64,000 bases of DNA from UTCFX2 sp963788305 (GCA_963788305.1 CAWBGK010000016.1:1-64000), one strand, 5' to 3'. Positions 1 to 9,553 are shown, counted from the stretch's first letter. Numbers and translations are program-made. Notes: a model not told the origin generated them from the sequence alone.

Positions 1-422
1 GTCCGGGATTGGACTTCCTTGACAAGCTTATAAAAATTGCTCATCACAATCATGATTTCGATACCGGAATCGTTTACCTGATGCTCGATTTCGCGAGCGC
101 TGTAGAGTGGGTTTGTTGCGACAGCGATCGCCCCAAGCTTCAGGATTGCAAAAAATGCCATTACGAATTGGGGTGTGTTAGGGATGAAGATGCCAACGCG
201 ATCCCCCTTCTTTACACCCAAACCCGCCAGCCCGGCAGCCAGTCGGTCAGTATACGCGTTCATTTCCTTATAGGTTATTTTCGCCCCCTTGAAAATTGTG
301 CAGATCGATTCAGGATGTTTTTTTGCGTTTTCCTCCATGAAATAGTGAAGCGTAACCGGAGGATATTCGATACTCGTCGGTACGCCTTCGTCATAGAACC
401 TCAACCACGGACGCCCTTCCAT
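1..422 (-). CDS. fadD: Long-chain fatty acid--CoA ligase, N-terminal fragment
   Basis: The reverse strand reads open from an ATG at 422 to the window edge, about 140 codons. It looks like the start of an AMP-forming acyl-CoA synthetase, with the segments ITYKEMNAYTDRLAAGL, GDRVGIFIPNTPQFV and GAIAVATNPLYSAREIEHQ. These match the N-terminal domain of FadD-type ligases, which activate fatty acids with ATP and CoA. The start is well supported: AGGAGGAGGA lies directly upstream, and a strong promoter sits about 75 bases further back. The catalytic P-loop and A8 motifs lie outside the window, so chain-length preference cannot be judged. No frameshift is seen in this part. Confidence 0.85.
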   Translation of the reverse strand, partial: MEGRPWLRFYDEGVPTSIEYPPVTLHYFMEENAKKHPESICTIFKGAKITYKEMNAYTDRLAAGLAGLGVKKGDRVGIFIPNTPQFVMAFFAILKLGAIAVATNPLYSAREIEHQVNDSGIEIMIVMSNFYKLVKEVQSR

Positions 423-495
423 TTCCTCCTCCTTTGCGTTCTGACCAACCTAGATTATATATTTACGATGAAGTCTCGGGGAAGCCTTTACCTAA

Positions 496-524
496 AGTAT
501 AGAGTTTTTTTGGGTAGTTGTCAA
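496..524 (-). promoter_or_regulatory. Sigma-70-type promoter of the fadD-like gene
   Basis: On the minus strand TTGACA (519-524) and TATACT (496-501) are separated by exactly 17 bases. This is a near-consensus housekeeping promoter reading toward the fadD-like start at 422, with a predicted leader of about 65 bases. It sits in the 138-base gap downstream of miaA, so fadD is not just read through from miaA. Confidence 0.8.
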
Positions 525-560
525 ATATTTATCAAAATCTGGTTGAATACAAAGAAATTT

Positions 561-1503
561 CTAGCTGCTTATCAATAAATACGCTTCAATCAGCCGAAAA
601 GCAGTATCTACCGTCCGTTCATCTACACGAAGCCAGTGAATGTCAGGGTCATCGAGCTTGAACCAGTTAGCCTGCCGTCGAACTAACACCCGGGTGGACC
701 GTTTCATGTCAGCTACAGCTTCATCCAACGTCATCCGTCCTTCAATGTAAGCGATGATTTGTCGATACCCGATTGCAGAAAACGGCGGCAAATCAGAGGG
801 ATATCCTGCCTCAAGAAGGCTGCTTACTTCATCGATTAATCCAGAGGCCAACATCGAATCGATCCGGGCATCGATCCGGGTATAAAGCTCTTCGCGTGGG
901 CGTGTCAGCCCTATTTGAAGCAGTCGATAAGGTGACTCGCCGCTTTGTCGCTGTTCAGAAAAACGACGACCGCTGCTTAAGATTACTTCCAGCGCACGCA
1001 CTGTCCGCCTCAGATTGCGCGGATCGATAGCTCCTGCTGCTTCAGGATCCAGGATATACAGCCTGTCATGCAGAGCTTGATGACCGATCTGCTCAGCCCA
1101 TTTCGACAACTCCATCCGGAGCCTAGGGTCTGGATGCACCGGTGGAATTTGCCAATCCCGAATCACTGCCCGGATATATTGACCCGTGCCTCCAACTAAC
1201 ATCGGCAGGTAACCACGGTGGTGGATTCCCGCAATTGTTACCTTTGCCTCGTTTTGGAAGACTGCCAGGCTCCATACCTGATCCGGGCGAGCGACATCGA
1301 TCAAATGATGCCGGACAAGACATCGTTCCGCCAGGGTGGGTTTTGCAGTACCAATATCCATTCCTCGATAAAAAAGCCGTGAGTTCGGCAGAGACAATTT
1401 CTCCTTTTATTCGGTTCGCCAGTTGGATGGAAATATCAGTTTTTCCAGCTGCAGTCGGACCCAAGATCACAACAAGGGGCAATTGGCGATTCCTCATTAA
1501 CAT
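561..1503 (-). CDS. miaA: tRNA dimethylallyltransferase MiaA (one frameshift)
   Basis: MiaA transfers the dimethylallyl group from DMAPP to A37 of tRNAs that read UNN codons. The N-terminus has the P-loop VILGPTAAGKTDISIQLA and GEIVSA. After a frameshift the family block SRLFYRGMDIGTAKPT follows, then VGGTGQYIRAV, DPRNLRRTVRALEV and FSAIGYRQI. The break lies near 1384: the minus strand has GCCGAACTCACGG where GCCGACTCACGG would restore the A-D-S-R of the family motif, so one extra A is likely. The corrected length, about 313 residues, is normal. yraN lies 9 bases upstream of the start, so the two probably share a transcript. Confidence 0.93.
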
Positions 1504-1512
1504 CCTGTTGGT

Positions 1513-1929
1513 CTAATTGCTTGAAGTTATGACGTTCTCAAAATACCTGATCTCAGGTGAATCGCAACCAGCCTCAAACAAGATCGAAATTACATCAATT
1601 CTCCAATCTCCTATGTAATCGGGATTAAGCTGAATATATTCCTCGGCTGAAGCAAGCATATGACGGCGCTTGTTTGACGTAACCGCTTGTTCTGGATAAC
1701 CAAAGGCTGTCGATCGGCGAGTCTTGACTTCAACAAAGATTGTCAGTGCAGATTTCTCACCGAGAGGAACAGCTTCTCCTGATGGATACGCATCTCGGCG
1801 CGCGATTAAATCTATCTCCCCTGACCGGGTGCGAACATTCCGAGCAATCACCTGGAATCCCAGATCTTCGAGGTATGAAGCTGCTTTGGATTCCCCCAAT
1901 GCAGCCAGTTTTTGCCGATCATTCTTCAT
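1513..1929 (-). CDS. YraN/UPF0102 family putative endonuclease
   Basis: This 138-residue protein has the whole UPF0102 pattern: GESKAASYLEDLGFQVIARN, then GEIDLIARR, then FVEVKTRRSTAFGYPEQA, then WRIDVISI. The E-D-EVK arrangement is the active-site layout of Holliday-junction-resolvase/restriction-endonuclease-like folds. Its substrate in bacteria is not settled. The start ATGA overlaps the stop of the upstream glycosyltransferase by 4 bases, so the two are translationally coupled. Open along its full length. Confidence 0.9.
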   Translation of the reverse strand: MKNDRQKLAALGESKAASYLEDLGFQVIARNVRTRSGEIDLIARRDAYPSGEAVPLGEKSALTIFVEVKTRRSTAFGYPEQAVTSNKRRHMLASAEEYIQLNPDYIGDWRIDVISILFEAGCDSPEIRYFENVITSSN

Positions 1930-3140
1930 TTCCGGATCGAATCTTTCCAGCGGCTGAACCGGGCTCGAACTCCATGGCTGCGGCGGTTTGCCTTTTCGAT
2001 GACCGAATGATAGCGGTTTTCCATCAAGCCAGAAGTTTTCTCAATTGAATAGATCTCCACTTCTTTTCGAGCTTGCGCTCCAAACACCTTGCGAAGCTCG
2101 CTTTCTCGAACAAGATAAACCATCTTCGCAGTAAAGCTCGCCAGGTCTTCTTCTGATACCAACAAGCCAGTCACACCATCTTCGATCGTGTCGCTGATTC
2201 CCGGGGAGCGGATCCCCAAGACAGGCAGCCCGGCAGCCATCGCTTCAATAACCGTCAGCGGATGAACCTCGGTCACTGAAGCGGTAATAAATGCGTCTGC
2301 GGCTGCCAGGTATGCTGGAATTCGTTCGTAAGCAAGCGCGCCGAGAAATCGGACATCATTGGATATTTCTGACCTTGCGGCGATTTCCTCCAGATTTTCA
2401 CGCTCCGGTCCATCGCCAATCAGCATTAATCTTGCATGCTCATACGCTCTCACAGTACCAGCAAATGAGCGAAGTAAGAAAGGCAGGTTTTTTTCTGGTC
2501 CCAGCCGCCCAACATACACTAAAACCACATCGTTTTCGGAAAATCCCAATTCGGAGCGGTGGATTGGATCAATAGGTTTCTGAAAAGGCTTTAAATCAAC
2601 ACCGTTTGGGACGACATCAATCGGGGCGTCTACACCAAAATTGATCAAGACATCGCGCATCCCCTCAGACGGCGAAATCACCAAATCACAGGAGCGGCAG
2701 TATGCTGGCAGATATGCTTTTATTGCAGCCAATCCCAATGTATCAGCCATGGGAGGAAGATATGCATAGGAATACAGGTCATATCGAGTATGGTTGGTGA
2801 ATATGACGGGAATTTGTCGCGGACGGCAATACAGTGAGGCCAGAGAACCACTCAGAAAAGGATGGTGAACATGAGCAACATCTATGGTCCGAAGCAATTT
2901 ACGCGCTGCTGCCGAGTACCGAAGACTTATGTAATAACCTGTATCTAAAAGCTGCAGCCCTGGAGACCGGATTACATTCTCTTCATCGTCAAGAAAAGCT
3001 TCTTCACTGAATGTGAATACAAAGACTTCGTGACCTCGCTTTTCAAGGTGCGATTTATTTAAGGAAATATAATTTGTGATCCCGCTAATATGGGGTTTAT
3101 ATACATCGGCCAGCATTCCTATTCGCATAAAACCTTCCAT
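1926..3140 (-). CDS. GT4-family glycosyltransferase
   Basis: A 404-residue GT-B retaining glycosyltransferase. The N-terminal Rossmann half starts at MRIGMLADVYKPHISG and has HVHHPFLSGSL near residue 90. The C-terminal half has VPNGVDLKPF (about 177), the nucleotide-sugar-binding GRLGPEKN (211) and an E-x7-E pair at E291/E299 followed by MAAGLPVLG. It resembles enzymes that glycosylate diacylglycerol or phosphatidylinositol, but the acceptor cannot be read from the sequence. The start may be Met5 (3128), since MRIGML is the usual family N-terminus. It is the first gene of a GT4-yraN-miaA unit. The 214 bases upstream hold no obvious gene. Confidence 0.88.
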   Translation of the reverse strand: MEGFMRIGMLADVYKPHISGITNYISLNKSHLEKRGHEVFVFTFSEEAFLDDEENVIRSPGLQLLDTGYYISLRYSAAARKLLRTIDVAHVHHPFLSGSLASLYCRPRQIPVIFTNHTRYDLYSYAYLPPMADTLGLAAIKAYLPAYCRSCDLVISPSEGMRDVLINFGVDAPIDVVPNGVDLKPFQKPIDPIHRSELGFSENDVVLVYVGRLGPEKNLPFLLRSFAGTVRAYEHARLMLIGDGPERENLEEIAARSEISNDVRFLGALAYERIPAYLAAADAFITASVTEVHPLTVIEAMAAGLPVLGIRSPGISDTIEDGVTGLLVSEEDLASFTAKMVYLVRESELRKVFGAQARKEVEIYSIEKTSGLMENRYHSVIEKANRRSHGVRARFSRWKDSIRK

Positions 3141-3354
3141 CCCAATACTTTTAGAACTAATTCATTTTCTTCAGCGGTTCAACCCTAATTAATTCTTCTA
3201 ATTGGATAATGTTGAGCAAGAATAATAGGGAAAATTTGTTATGTTATGATTCAATCCTAAGCGAAAGCCCGGAAAACGTCAAGCAAGCGTTTCGTGAGAG
3301 ATCTTTACAAAATTTGACTGGTCATTTTGTGTTCCGAAGTGTACAATCTTAATC

Positions 3355-4177
3355 GTGGAAAAAGCTAATCGACACAGCCACCTGCCTGAAAACGAGCGGT
3401 TAAGCATGATGACAGGCATCATCTTATTGTCATTGGCACTGGCTCATTTCATTCAGCTGCCTGAGCGCTTGGTCTCTCTTCAATTTCCTGGACTTTTTTT
3501 TACTGCCCAGGTCGGCATTCAGCAGCTTGCAGCGTTCTTGATCGCCATGTTAACAATCAGCGGGACAGACTGGCTTCTCCGCAGTCACCCACACCTGGAA
3601 AGCCGAAGTCTGGTTGAGCATTGGCTGCTACCTGGAGTTACTACATGGGCAATTGGGATCCCTTTGCTCCAACTCCCGATCAGTGCTTCCTGGTGGTTAG
3701 GATTTTTTCTTGGAGGAGCGCTGCTAACAATGGTTTTCATTGCTGAATACATCGTAATCGATATTCAGGATATTCGACGTCCCCCAGCAGCGGCAGGACT
3801 GACGGCTGTTGCTTTTGTTCTTTATCTTGTGCTTGCTGCCTCTCTCAGTTTTGCAGATTTAAGACTGTTCCTGTTTATCCCTCCACTCGGATTGGCTGTT
3901 TTCCTGGTTAGCCTGCGAACACTGAGGTTGCGGATACCCAATTCCTGGAAATATCATGGAAGCCGGGATTATCACGCTGGTAACTATGCAGCTGGCTGCA
4001 GCGCTGCACTACTGGCCGTTGTCGCCTGTATCGTTCGGACTTATCATTCTGGGTCCAGCTTATGCGTTAACCAACCTGTTCGGCAATATTGGCGAAGGTG
4101 AGCCGATCCAGCGCGCAATTTCTGAACCAGCAGTATTTTTAGCACTCATCTGGGCAGCAGCGGTATTAATCCGTTGA
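3355..4177 (+). CDS. Multi-pass membrane protein of unknown function (one frameshift)
   Basis: Starts at GTG 3355. The product is hydrophobic almost throughout, with seven or eight likely membrane helices (for example near residues 19-36, 55-70, 95-113, 116-138, 147-165 and 170-185, and two more after the break). No catalytic motif is recognised. The reading frame changes near 3950; the downstream frame (ITLVTMQLAAALHYWPL to AAAVLIR) continues the helical pattern to the stop at 4177. The corrected protein would be about 273 residues. It runs directly into the JAMM peptidase gene 7 bases on, so the two may be cotranscribed. The family is not identified. Confidence 0.65.
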
Positions 4178-4184
4178 AATTGGA

Positions 4185-4626
4185 ATGGCACAAAACAGAA
4201 ACCAACAAAAACTGTTTATCAGCGCATCGCTGCTTCAGAAAATGCGCCAGGAATGCCTTGCAGCAATGCCAGAAGAAGGCTGCGGACTCCTGGCAGGGAG
4301 AATTCTTCCGGAAGGATATCAGGTACTCGAGGTTCTTCCAATGGTTAACTCCATCCACAGCGCGATCTCGATATCGGATGGATCCCCAAGAACAATTCAA
4401 ACGCTTCAATGAAATCGACAACATGGGACTCGATCTGGTTGGTATCTATCACTCACACCCAACTGGACTCCCATATCCTTCTCTGATAGATATATCTGAA
4501 GCTTTTTATCCCGAGGTTGTTTATTTAATCTGGGGAATGTCTGATGGCAGGTGGGAATGTCGTGGGTATTTCCTTTCGGATCAAGAAATCGATCCGATTG
4601 AAATTTTAGTTGTTGTGCAAGAGTAA
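4185..4626 (+). CDS. JAMM (Mov34/MPN/PAD-1) metallopeptidase (one frameshift)
   Basis: Two frames join into a protein of about 146 residues of the bacterial M67 family. The first has the upstream glutamate motif MPEEGCGLLAG. The second has YRMDPQEQFKRF, then the zinc-binding HSHPTGLPYPSLIDISEA (HxH followed by S and D). JAMM enzymes hydrolyse isopeptide or amide bonds; bacterial stand-alone members often act with small ubiquitin-like sulfur carriers, but none is encoded nearby. The frame changes near 4370, just before YRMDP. It lies between a membrane protein and plsY. Confidence 0.85.
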
Positions 4627-4713
4627 CGGTCAGCGGCGAAAAGGGTTATGATTGATAGAAGCAATTGAGAAATGATTTAGAAACAGGTAAAATAGTCTCT
4701 TCGGAGGAACAGC

Positions 4714-5373
4714 TTGTCCGGTATCGAAACAATAGTATCCAGTATTGTCATCCTGTTGGTTGGGTATTTTATCGGATCTATTCCGATGGGTTACCTGACA
4801 ATTAAGATCTTTAAAAGGCAAGACATCACTCAGATTGGCAGCGGCCGCACTGGTGGAACAAATGCGATGCGGGCTGGCGGCGTCTGGTTGGGCTTGCTAA
4901 CTGGAGTATTTGATTTCCTGAAGGGTTTTTTGGCAATCTGGATCGCACGCTGGATCATGCCCGGGGCGATCTGGCCTCAAGTATTGGCGGGAGTCGCTGC
5001 GGTTTTTGGACATAACTGGTCTATCTGGCTTTATCTGATTACAAAGCGGTTTAATGCCGGCGCTGGGACAGGACCGAACGTAGGTGCAGCCATAGCATTT
5101 TGGCCTCCTGTTGCCTTGTTCGTCATCCCCGTAATCTTGTTTTTTATTTTTGTTGTTGGATATGCTTCAGTCGCTTCGATTGCTGCGGCTGTTGTGATCG
5201 TAATCATCCTATTCTATCGAGCAGCTTTTGCCGGCACGCCATGGCAGTATGGAATCTATGCAGTTCTAACAACCTTGCTTGTGATCATCGCGTTGATCCC
5301 GAATATCAAGCGCCTGGCAAAAGGTACCGAACGAAGGGTCGGTTTTTTTGCCAAGAAGTCTGCAAATCCCTGA
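4714..5373 (+). CDS. plsY: Glycerol-3-phosphate acyltransferase PlsY
   Basis: PlsY transfers an acyl group from acyl-phosphate to glycerol-3-phosphate, the first step of membrane phospholipid synthesis. The protein has 219 residues and five or more membrane helices. It carries the three family motifs: FIGSIPMGYL with SGRTGGTNAMRAGG, the GHNWSIWL segment, and a glycine-rich FNAGAGTGPNVGA loop. The usual N-G-A-T-N segment reads T-G-G-T-N here. The start is TTG, chosen because CGGAGGAAC stands just upstream and no in-frame ATG fits. The stop is only 5 bases from the stop of the convergent MBL gene. Confidence 0.92.
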   Translation: MSGIETIVSSIVILLVGYFIGSIPMGYLTIKIFKRQDITQIGSGRTGGTNAMRAGGVWLGLLTGVFDFLKGFLAIWIARWIMPGAIWPQVLAGVAAVFGHNWSIWLYLITKRFNAGAGTGPNVGAAIAFWPPVALFVIPVILFFIFVVGYASVASIAAAVVIVIILFYRAAFAGTPWQYGIYAVLTTLLVIIALIPNIKRLAKGTERRVGFFAKKSANP

Positions 5374-5378
5374 AGCGC

Positions 5379-6281
5379 TTACTCGTCGTCAAAATCCTCG
5401 TCTTCGTACCCGTCATCGTAATCTTCATCGTCAGGCGGTGCAGCAGGAAGCTCACCGTAAATCTGTCGATACAGGGCGCGTAAGTTCCTGCGATGCAGCT
5501 CTCCAGCCAGACCGCCTATCAGAACGCGGCTCTTCCCGCAGCTTTCAACAGTCAACTCATCCAGTACTTCTTGAGGGTACTTCCGACGAGCTGCTTTACG
5601 AACTACTTTCCGGATACTGGACAGATAGGATAGATTATCTTTTATGAAGTTGTCAATTTCGCCGCGCAGCACGATATCACCGTGACCTTGAACAATATTC
5701 TCCAGCCCTAATCGTCCTATTTTCTTCAAAGAGGCTGTCATATCCTCCAGGTCGCCGTCAACAATATAAGGTAGGGACATTGCCGAATCGCTCGCAAAAA
5801 GGACCCGATCCTCTTCGACGAGGACAGCAATGTTGTCAGGGCTGTGTCCAGGGAGAGAAAAGAGGGTAAGCGTTTTTTTTCCGACCCGAAGGTTAAGATC
5901 ACCATGATTAAAAGTAATTTGAGGCAGGATGATCTTGACATTGCGAAAAGTCTGGCTTGTCCGCCGGGCCTCTTCTAAGGCAATCCTACCTTTGGTATCC
6001 AGATAATCCCGGCAGAGCGGGTGCGAGATAATGTGCGTACCGGGAAAAAAACAATTCCCCCAGGCATGGTCAGCATGACTGTGAGTGTTGATAATATATC
6101 TTACTGGAACATTCAACTCCTGTTCGACAAAATCACGTATAGCCAGTGATTCGTCTGGAGTGGCAAGCGTATCAATCAGAACAGCCCAATTGGGCCCAAC
6201 AACTGCTCCAGCGGTCACCTGGGCATATACTTCACTCTGGAAAGAATAGACATTATCTGCAATACGTTCTCGTTGAATCAT
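5379..6281 (-). CDS. MBL-fold metallohydrolase with acidic C-terminal tail
   Basis: A 300-residue metallo-beta-lactamase-fold protein. NTHSHADHAWGN (about residues 65-76) supplies the HxHxDH zinc ligands. FSLPGHSPDN and VLFASDSAM follow, and VQGHGDIV gives the last histidine. This is the general arrangement of class-B-like hydrolases of unknown substrate. The last 20 or so residues are almost all Asp, Glu and Tyr (PPDDEDYDDGYEDEDFDDE), an extension not needed for the fold. It is convergent with plsY and divergent from the valS leader. Confidence 0.85.
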   Translation of the reverse strand: MIQRERIADNVYSFQSEVYAQVTAGAVVGPNWAVLIDTLATPDESLAIRDFVEQELNVPVRYIINTHSHADHAWGNCFFPGTHIISHPLCRDYLDTKGRIALEEARRTSQTFRNVKIILPQITFNHGDLNLRVGKKTLTLFSLPGHSPDNIAVLVEEDRVLFASDSAMSLPYIVDGDLEDMTASLKKIGRLGLENIVQGHGDIVLRGEIDNFIKDNLSYLSSIRKVVRKAARRKYPQEVLDELTVESCGKSRVLIGGLAGELHRRNLRALYRQIYGELPAAPPDDEDYDDGYEDEDFDDE

Positions 6282-6434
6282 TTCATTTCCCTGGATAAGG
6301 TGAGGGTAGTTTTTTAGTTCAATACTGCACTTTCGACAAAGGGAAACTCGTAATAACCCCGTACCAGATAGTATCGTTGTTTAGGATAGCACAAACTCTG
6401 TTCAAAAGCAAGCAAGCTTAACCTACTCTTAACC

Positions 6435-6463
6435 TTGTATGGAGGAATAATCAATAGTATAAT
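6435..6463 (+). promoter_or_regulatory. Promoter of the valS T-box leader
   Basis: TTGTAT (6435-6440) and a perfect TATAAT (6458-6463) are 17 bases apart. Transcription would start near 6470, about 50 bases before the conserved part of the T-box leader, and read into valS. Confidence 0.75.
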
Positions 6464-6518
6464 CAAGATTTAGTATCAGCAGAGATATTTTCTGAAAAAG
6501 AATATAGTTCCTTCCATC

Positions 6519-6808
6519 CAGGAAGAGTAGGTTCAATAAAGCCTGACAGAGAAGGTTGGGTCGTTGGCTGAAAGCCCCCACTGGCAGAACGGACCGAACG
6601 TCGCCTGGATTATCTGCCGAAGAAACCCCAAGAATACAATCTTCTTGGGGAATTAGACCGGCACGGGCGAGCCCGTTATTGCGAAACCCAGTTCGGAACG
6701 ATCATAAGGTCTGGGTATGAGTGCGCTGGTTCGATTACCGGCGAATTGAGGTGGTACCGCGAAAGGCAGCAGCTTTCGTCCTCAAGATGAGGTCGAAGCT
6801 GTTTTTTT
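6519..6808 (+). promoter_or_regulatory. T-box riboswitch controlling valS
   Basis: The leader has the landmarks of a T-box in order. GGAAGAGTAG (6521-6530) and CAGAGAAGG (6547-6555) belong to stem I. GAACGTCGCCTGG (6596-6608) contains a likely GTC valine specifier codon at 6600-6602. CCCCAAGAA/TTCTTGGGG is an internal hairpin (6626-6650). GAGGTGGTACCGCG (6748-6761) is the tRNA-acceptor-binding T-box sequence. An intrinsic terminator follows at once. Uncharged tRNA-Val would stabilise the antiterminator and allow valS transcription. Stem boundaries are estimated by eye. Confidence 0.93.
6770..6808 (+). terminator. Regulated terminator of the valS T-box
   Basis: CAGCTTTCGTCCTCA (6770-6784) pairs almost perfectly with TGAGGTCGAAGCTG (6788-6801), followed by seven T. 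It overlaps the 3' part of the T-box fold and so is the alternative to the antiterminator. Confidence 0.9.
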
Positions 6809-6829
6809 ATATAAATAGAATAAGAGGTC

Positions 6830-9553
6830 ATGATGATAAATATTCCTTTACCCAAAACCTATGATTTTCACACCACAGAAGAAAGAATCTACCAGTGGTG
6901 GGAGAAAAGTGGCTATTTCAAGCCCTTTAACGACCCCAATAAACCAGGGTTCGATTCTTCAATCAAGACTTTTGTTATTTCTATACCTCCTCCCAACGTG
7001 ACGGGTGAGCTTCATCTGGGACATGCGATGTTTGTTTCAATGGAGGACCTAATGATCCGCTATCACCGCATGAAGGGCTATTCCACCCTCTGGGTCCCCG
7101 GCTCTGATCATGCCGGAATTGCCACCCAGCTGCAGGTTGAAAAAGCGCTCGCCAAAGAAGGGCTGACCCGCGAACAGATTGGGCGAGAAGAATTCCTCCG
7201 GCGAACCTGGGCCTGGAAAGAAAAATACGGCGGAATTATTACGGACCAAATCCGCCGTTTAGGGGCATCGTGCGATTGGGATCGAGAGCGCTTCACACTC
7301 GATGCCGGGCTCTCACGCTCGGTTCGAGAAGCATTTGTCCGTCTTTTCGAGAAAGGATTGATCTACCGCGGACCGCGATTGATCAACTGGTCACCGGGCT
7401 TGCGAACTGCTGTTTCAGATCTGGAAGTGGAATATTCGGAAGAACCGGGAAAGCTCTATTATTTTAAATACGTGCTGGCAGATGATCCCGATGAGTTTTT
7501 GCCGGTCGCCACTACCCGGCCTGAAACGATCCTCGGCGATACCGCCGTAGCAGTGCATCCCGAGGATGATCGTTATCAGAGATTCATTGGCCGGGAGGTG
7601 ATCGTTCCGATTCTAAATCGACGGATCCCAGTTATTGCAGACGAAGCAGTCGAGCGGGAATTCGGTGGAGGGGCATTGAAGGTGACCCCTGCGCACGATC
7701 CGACCGATTTCCAGATTGGGGAGCGTCATGGCCTTCCTGTCATCTCGATCCTTGATCAATCCGCCCAGGTGAACGAGAACGGAGGCCCTTACGCTGGGAT
7801 GGATCGTTACGAGGCGCGCAGCAAGCTCTGGGAAGATATGCGCCAGGCTGGCCTTGTAATTAAAGAAGAACCATATAAATTGACGGTTCCACGTTCCCAG
7901 CGCGGTGGTGAAGTGATTGAGCCGATGGTATCCACCCAGTGGTTCGTTCGGATCAAGCCGTTAGCAGATGCAGCCCTCGAAGCTGTGAGAAGCGGCCAGA
8001 TAAAAATCGTCCCCGAACGCTTCACGAAAGTGTATTACAACTGGTTGGAAAACATCGAAGACTGGTGCATATCTCGCCAGCTCTGGTGGGGTCACAGAAT
8101 CCCGGTCTGGTACTGCTCAAAGTGCGGCCAGCAAACTGTCGCTCGCGAGGATCCTGCGGTCTGCTCGCACTGCGGGAGCACCGGGCTTAATCAGGATCCG
8201 GACGTGTTGGATACCTGGTTCTCTTCAGGTCTGTGGCCGTTTTCCACCCTGGGTTGGCCCGATGAAACTCCCGATTATCAATATTTCTATCCGACTTCCT
8301 ATATGGAAACCGGTTACGATATCCTTTTCTTTTGGGTTGCGCGGATGATTATGGATGGTTTGGAATTCACCGGCAAAATTCCATTCCATACCGTGTATCT
8401 GCATGGACTTATCCGCGATGGCAACGGCAGCAAGATGAGCAAGACTTATGGCAATGTGATCGATCCGCTTGAATTGATGGATGAATTGGGCACTGATGCC
8501 CTTCGCCTGACTTTGCTTGTAGGATCGACACCCGGCAATGATATGAATTTGAGTGTTCAGAAGGTAGAAGCAAACCGGAATTTCGCGAATAAGATATGGA
8601 ATGCTGGCCGGTTTGTAATATCCTCTCTGGCAAATCTCCCACCTGATACCGATCTAAAAATGGCAGCACTATCCAGATCGGAATGGACTCTCGCAGATTC
8701 CTGGATTTGGGCCAGGCTTCAGGCGCTTGTGCGGACTGTTGAGCGTCTTTTTCAGGGATTTCAGTACGGTGAGGCTGGACGCCAGATTTATGAGTTCTTT
8801 TGGGGTGATTTCGCCGACTGGTATGTTGAGATTGCCAAACTTCAGCTGAACCAGGGGGGTATGCGCGCCTTTCAGACCTCATATACGCTTGTACGTGTCC
8901 TTGATACAAGCCTCAGGCTGCTGCATCCATTCACACCGTTTGTCACCGAAGAGCTCTGGGGGCACCTGAAACGCGCAGTCCAGACTTCCGCGCTGTCTGA
9001 AGCGCTGAAAGAATGGCCGGATGCGTTGATTATTGCCGGCTGGCCGATGCCCCGATCAGAAGAAGCCTGGGAGGCAACGAAGATCGCTGAATTTTCCCTG
9101 ATCCAGGAAATCGTACGGGCTATTCGGAATATCCGCTCAGAGAAAAACGTCCAGCTCGGTCGGAAAATTCCTGCTTTCTTGATATCCTGTCAGGCAGCTG
9201 TGATATTAAAAGCGCAAGCACCTACAATTGCTGTTTTGGCTGGACTGGACCTCTCACAATTGGTGGTCAGCGAGACGATCAGCTCCAAGCCAGAAGGTCA
9301 CATCGCGTTAGTCATTGGACCCGTTGAAATCTTTCTGCCGCTTACAGGACTTGTGGATGGAGCGGAAGAGCGCCGCAGACTTGAAAAGGATCTGGCTGAT
9401 GCCCAATCACAGATCGAACGGTTAGAGAATTTGCTGGCCGGTTCATTCTCCGAAAGGGCTCCTGCTATGGTGGTTCAAAAAGAACGCGAGAAATTAGCTG
9501 CGTACATTCAGACTGCACAAAAAATCCGTCTTCAACTTTCTGGATCTGGATAG
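6830..9553 (+). CDS. valS: Valyl-tRNA synthetase
   Basis: ValS charges tRNA-Val with valine and hydrolyses mischarged Thr-tRNA. The 907-residue protein is intact. It has PPPNVTGELHLGHAM with the HIGH motif at about residue 62, the editing domain (for example LPVATTRPETILGDTAVAVHP and GGGALKVTPAHDPTDFQIG) and KMSKTYGNV at about 535. A zinc-ribbon-like CSKCGQ...CSHCG pair lies between. The C-terminal 65 residues form the usual ValS coiled-coil arm (EERRRLEKDLADAQSQIERL). The start ATG is preceded by AAGAGGT. It sits 22 bases after the T-box terminator, so expression should follow tRNA-Val charging. Confidence 0.98.
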   Translation: MMINIPLPKTYDFHTTEERIYQWWEKSGYFKPFNDPNKPGFDSSIKTFVISIPPPNVTGELHLGHAMFVSMEDLMIRYHRMKGYSTLWVPGSDHAGIATQLQVEKALAKEGLTREQIGREEFLRRTWAWKEKYGGIITDQIRRLGASCDWDRERFTLDAGLSRSVREAFVRLFEKGLIYRGPRLINWSPGLRTAVSDLEVEYSEEPGKLYYFKYVLADDPDEFLPVATTRPETILGDTAVAVHPEDDRYQRFIGREVIVPILNRRIPVIADEAVEREFGGGALKVTPAHDPTDFQIGERHGLPVISILDQSAQVNENGGPYAGMDRYEARSKLWEDMRQAGLVIKEEPYKLTVPRSQRGGEVIEPMVSTQWFVRIKPLADAALEAVRSGQIKIVPERFTKVYYNWLENIEDWCISRQLWWGHRIPVWYCSKCGQQTVAREDPAVCSHCGSTGLNQDPDVLDTWFSSGLWPFSTLGWPDETPDYQYFYPTSYMETGYDILFFWVARMIMDGLEFTGKIPFHTVYLHGLIRDGNGSKMSKTYGNVIDPLELMDELGTDALRLTLLVGSTPGNDMNLSVQKVEANRNFANKIWNAGRFVISSLANLPPDTDLKMAALSRSEWTLADSWIWARLQALVRTVERLFQGFQYGEAGRQIYEFFWGDFADWYVEIAKLQLNQGGMRAFQTSYTLVRVLDTSLRLLHPFTPFVTEELWGHLKRAVQTSALSEALKEWPDALIIAGWPMPRSEEAWEATKIAEFSLIQEIVRAIRNIRSEKNVQLGRKIPAFLISCQAAVILKAQAPTIAVLAGLDLSQLVVSETISSKPEGHIALVIGPVEIFLPLTGLVDGAEERRRLEKDLADAQSQIERLENLLAGSFSERAPAMVVQKEREKLAAYIQTAQKIRLQLSGSG

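Noticed and set aside
9..578. A 189-residue + strand frame
   Set aside because: It lies opposite a clear acyl-CoA synthetase with promoter and ribosome site on the minus strand and has no recognisable protein features.
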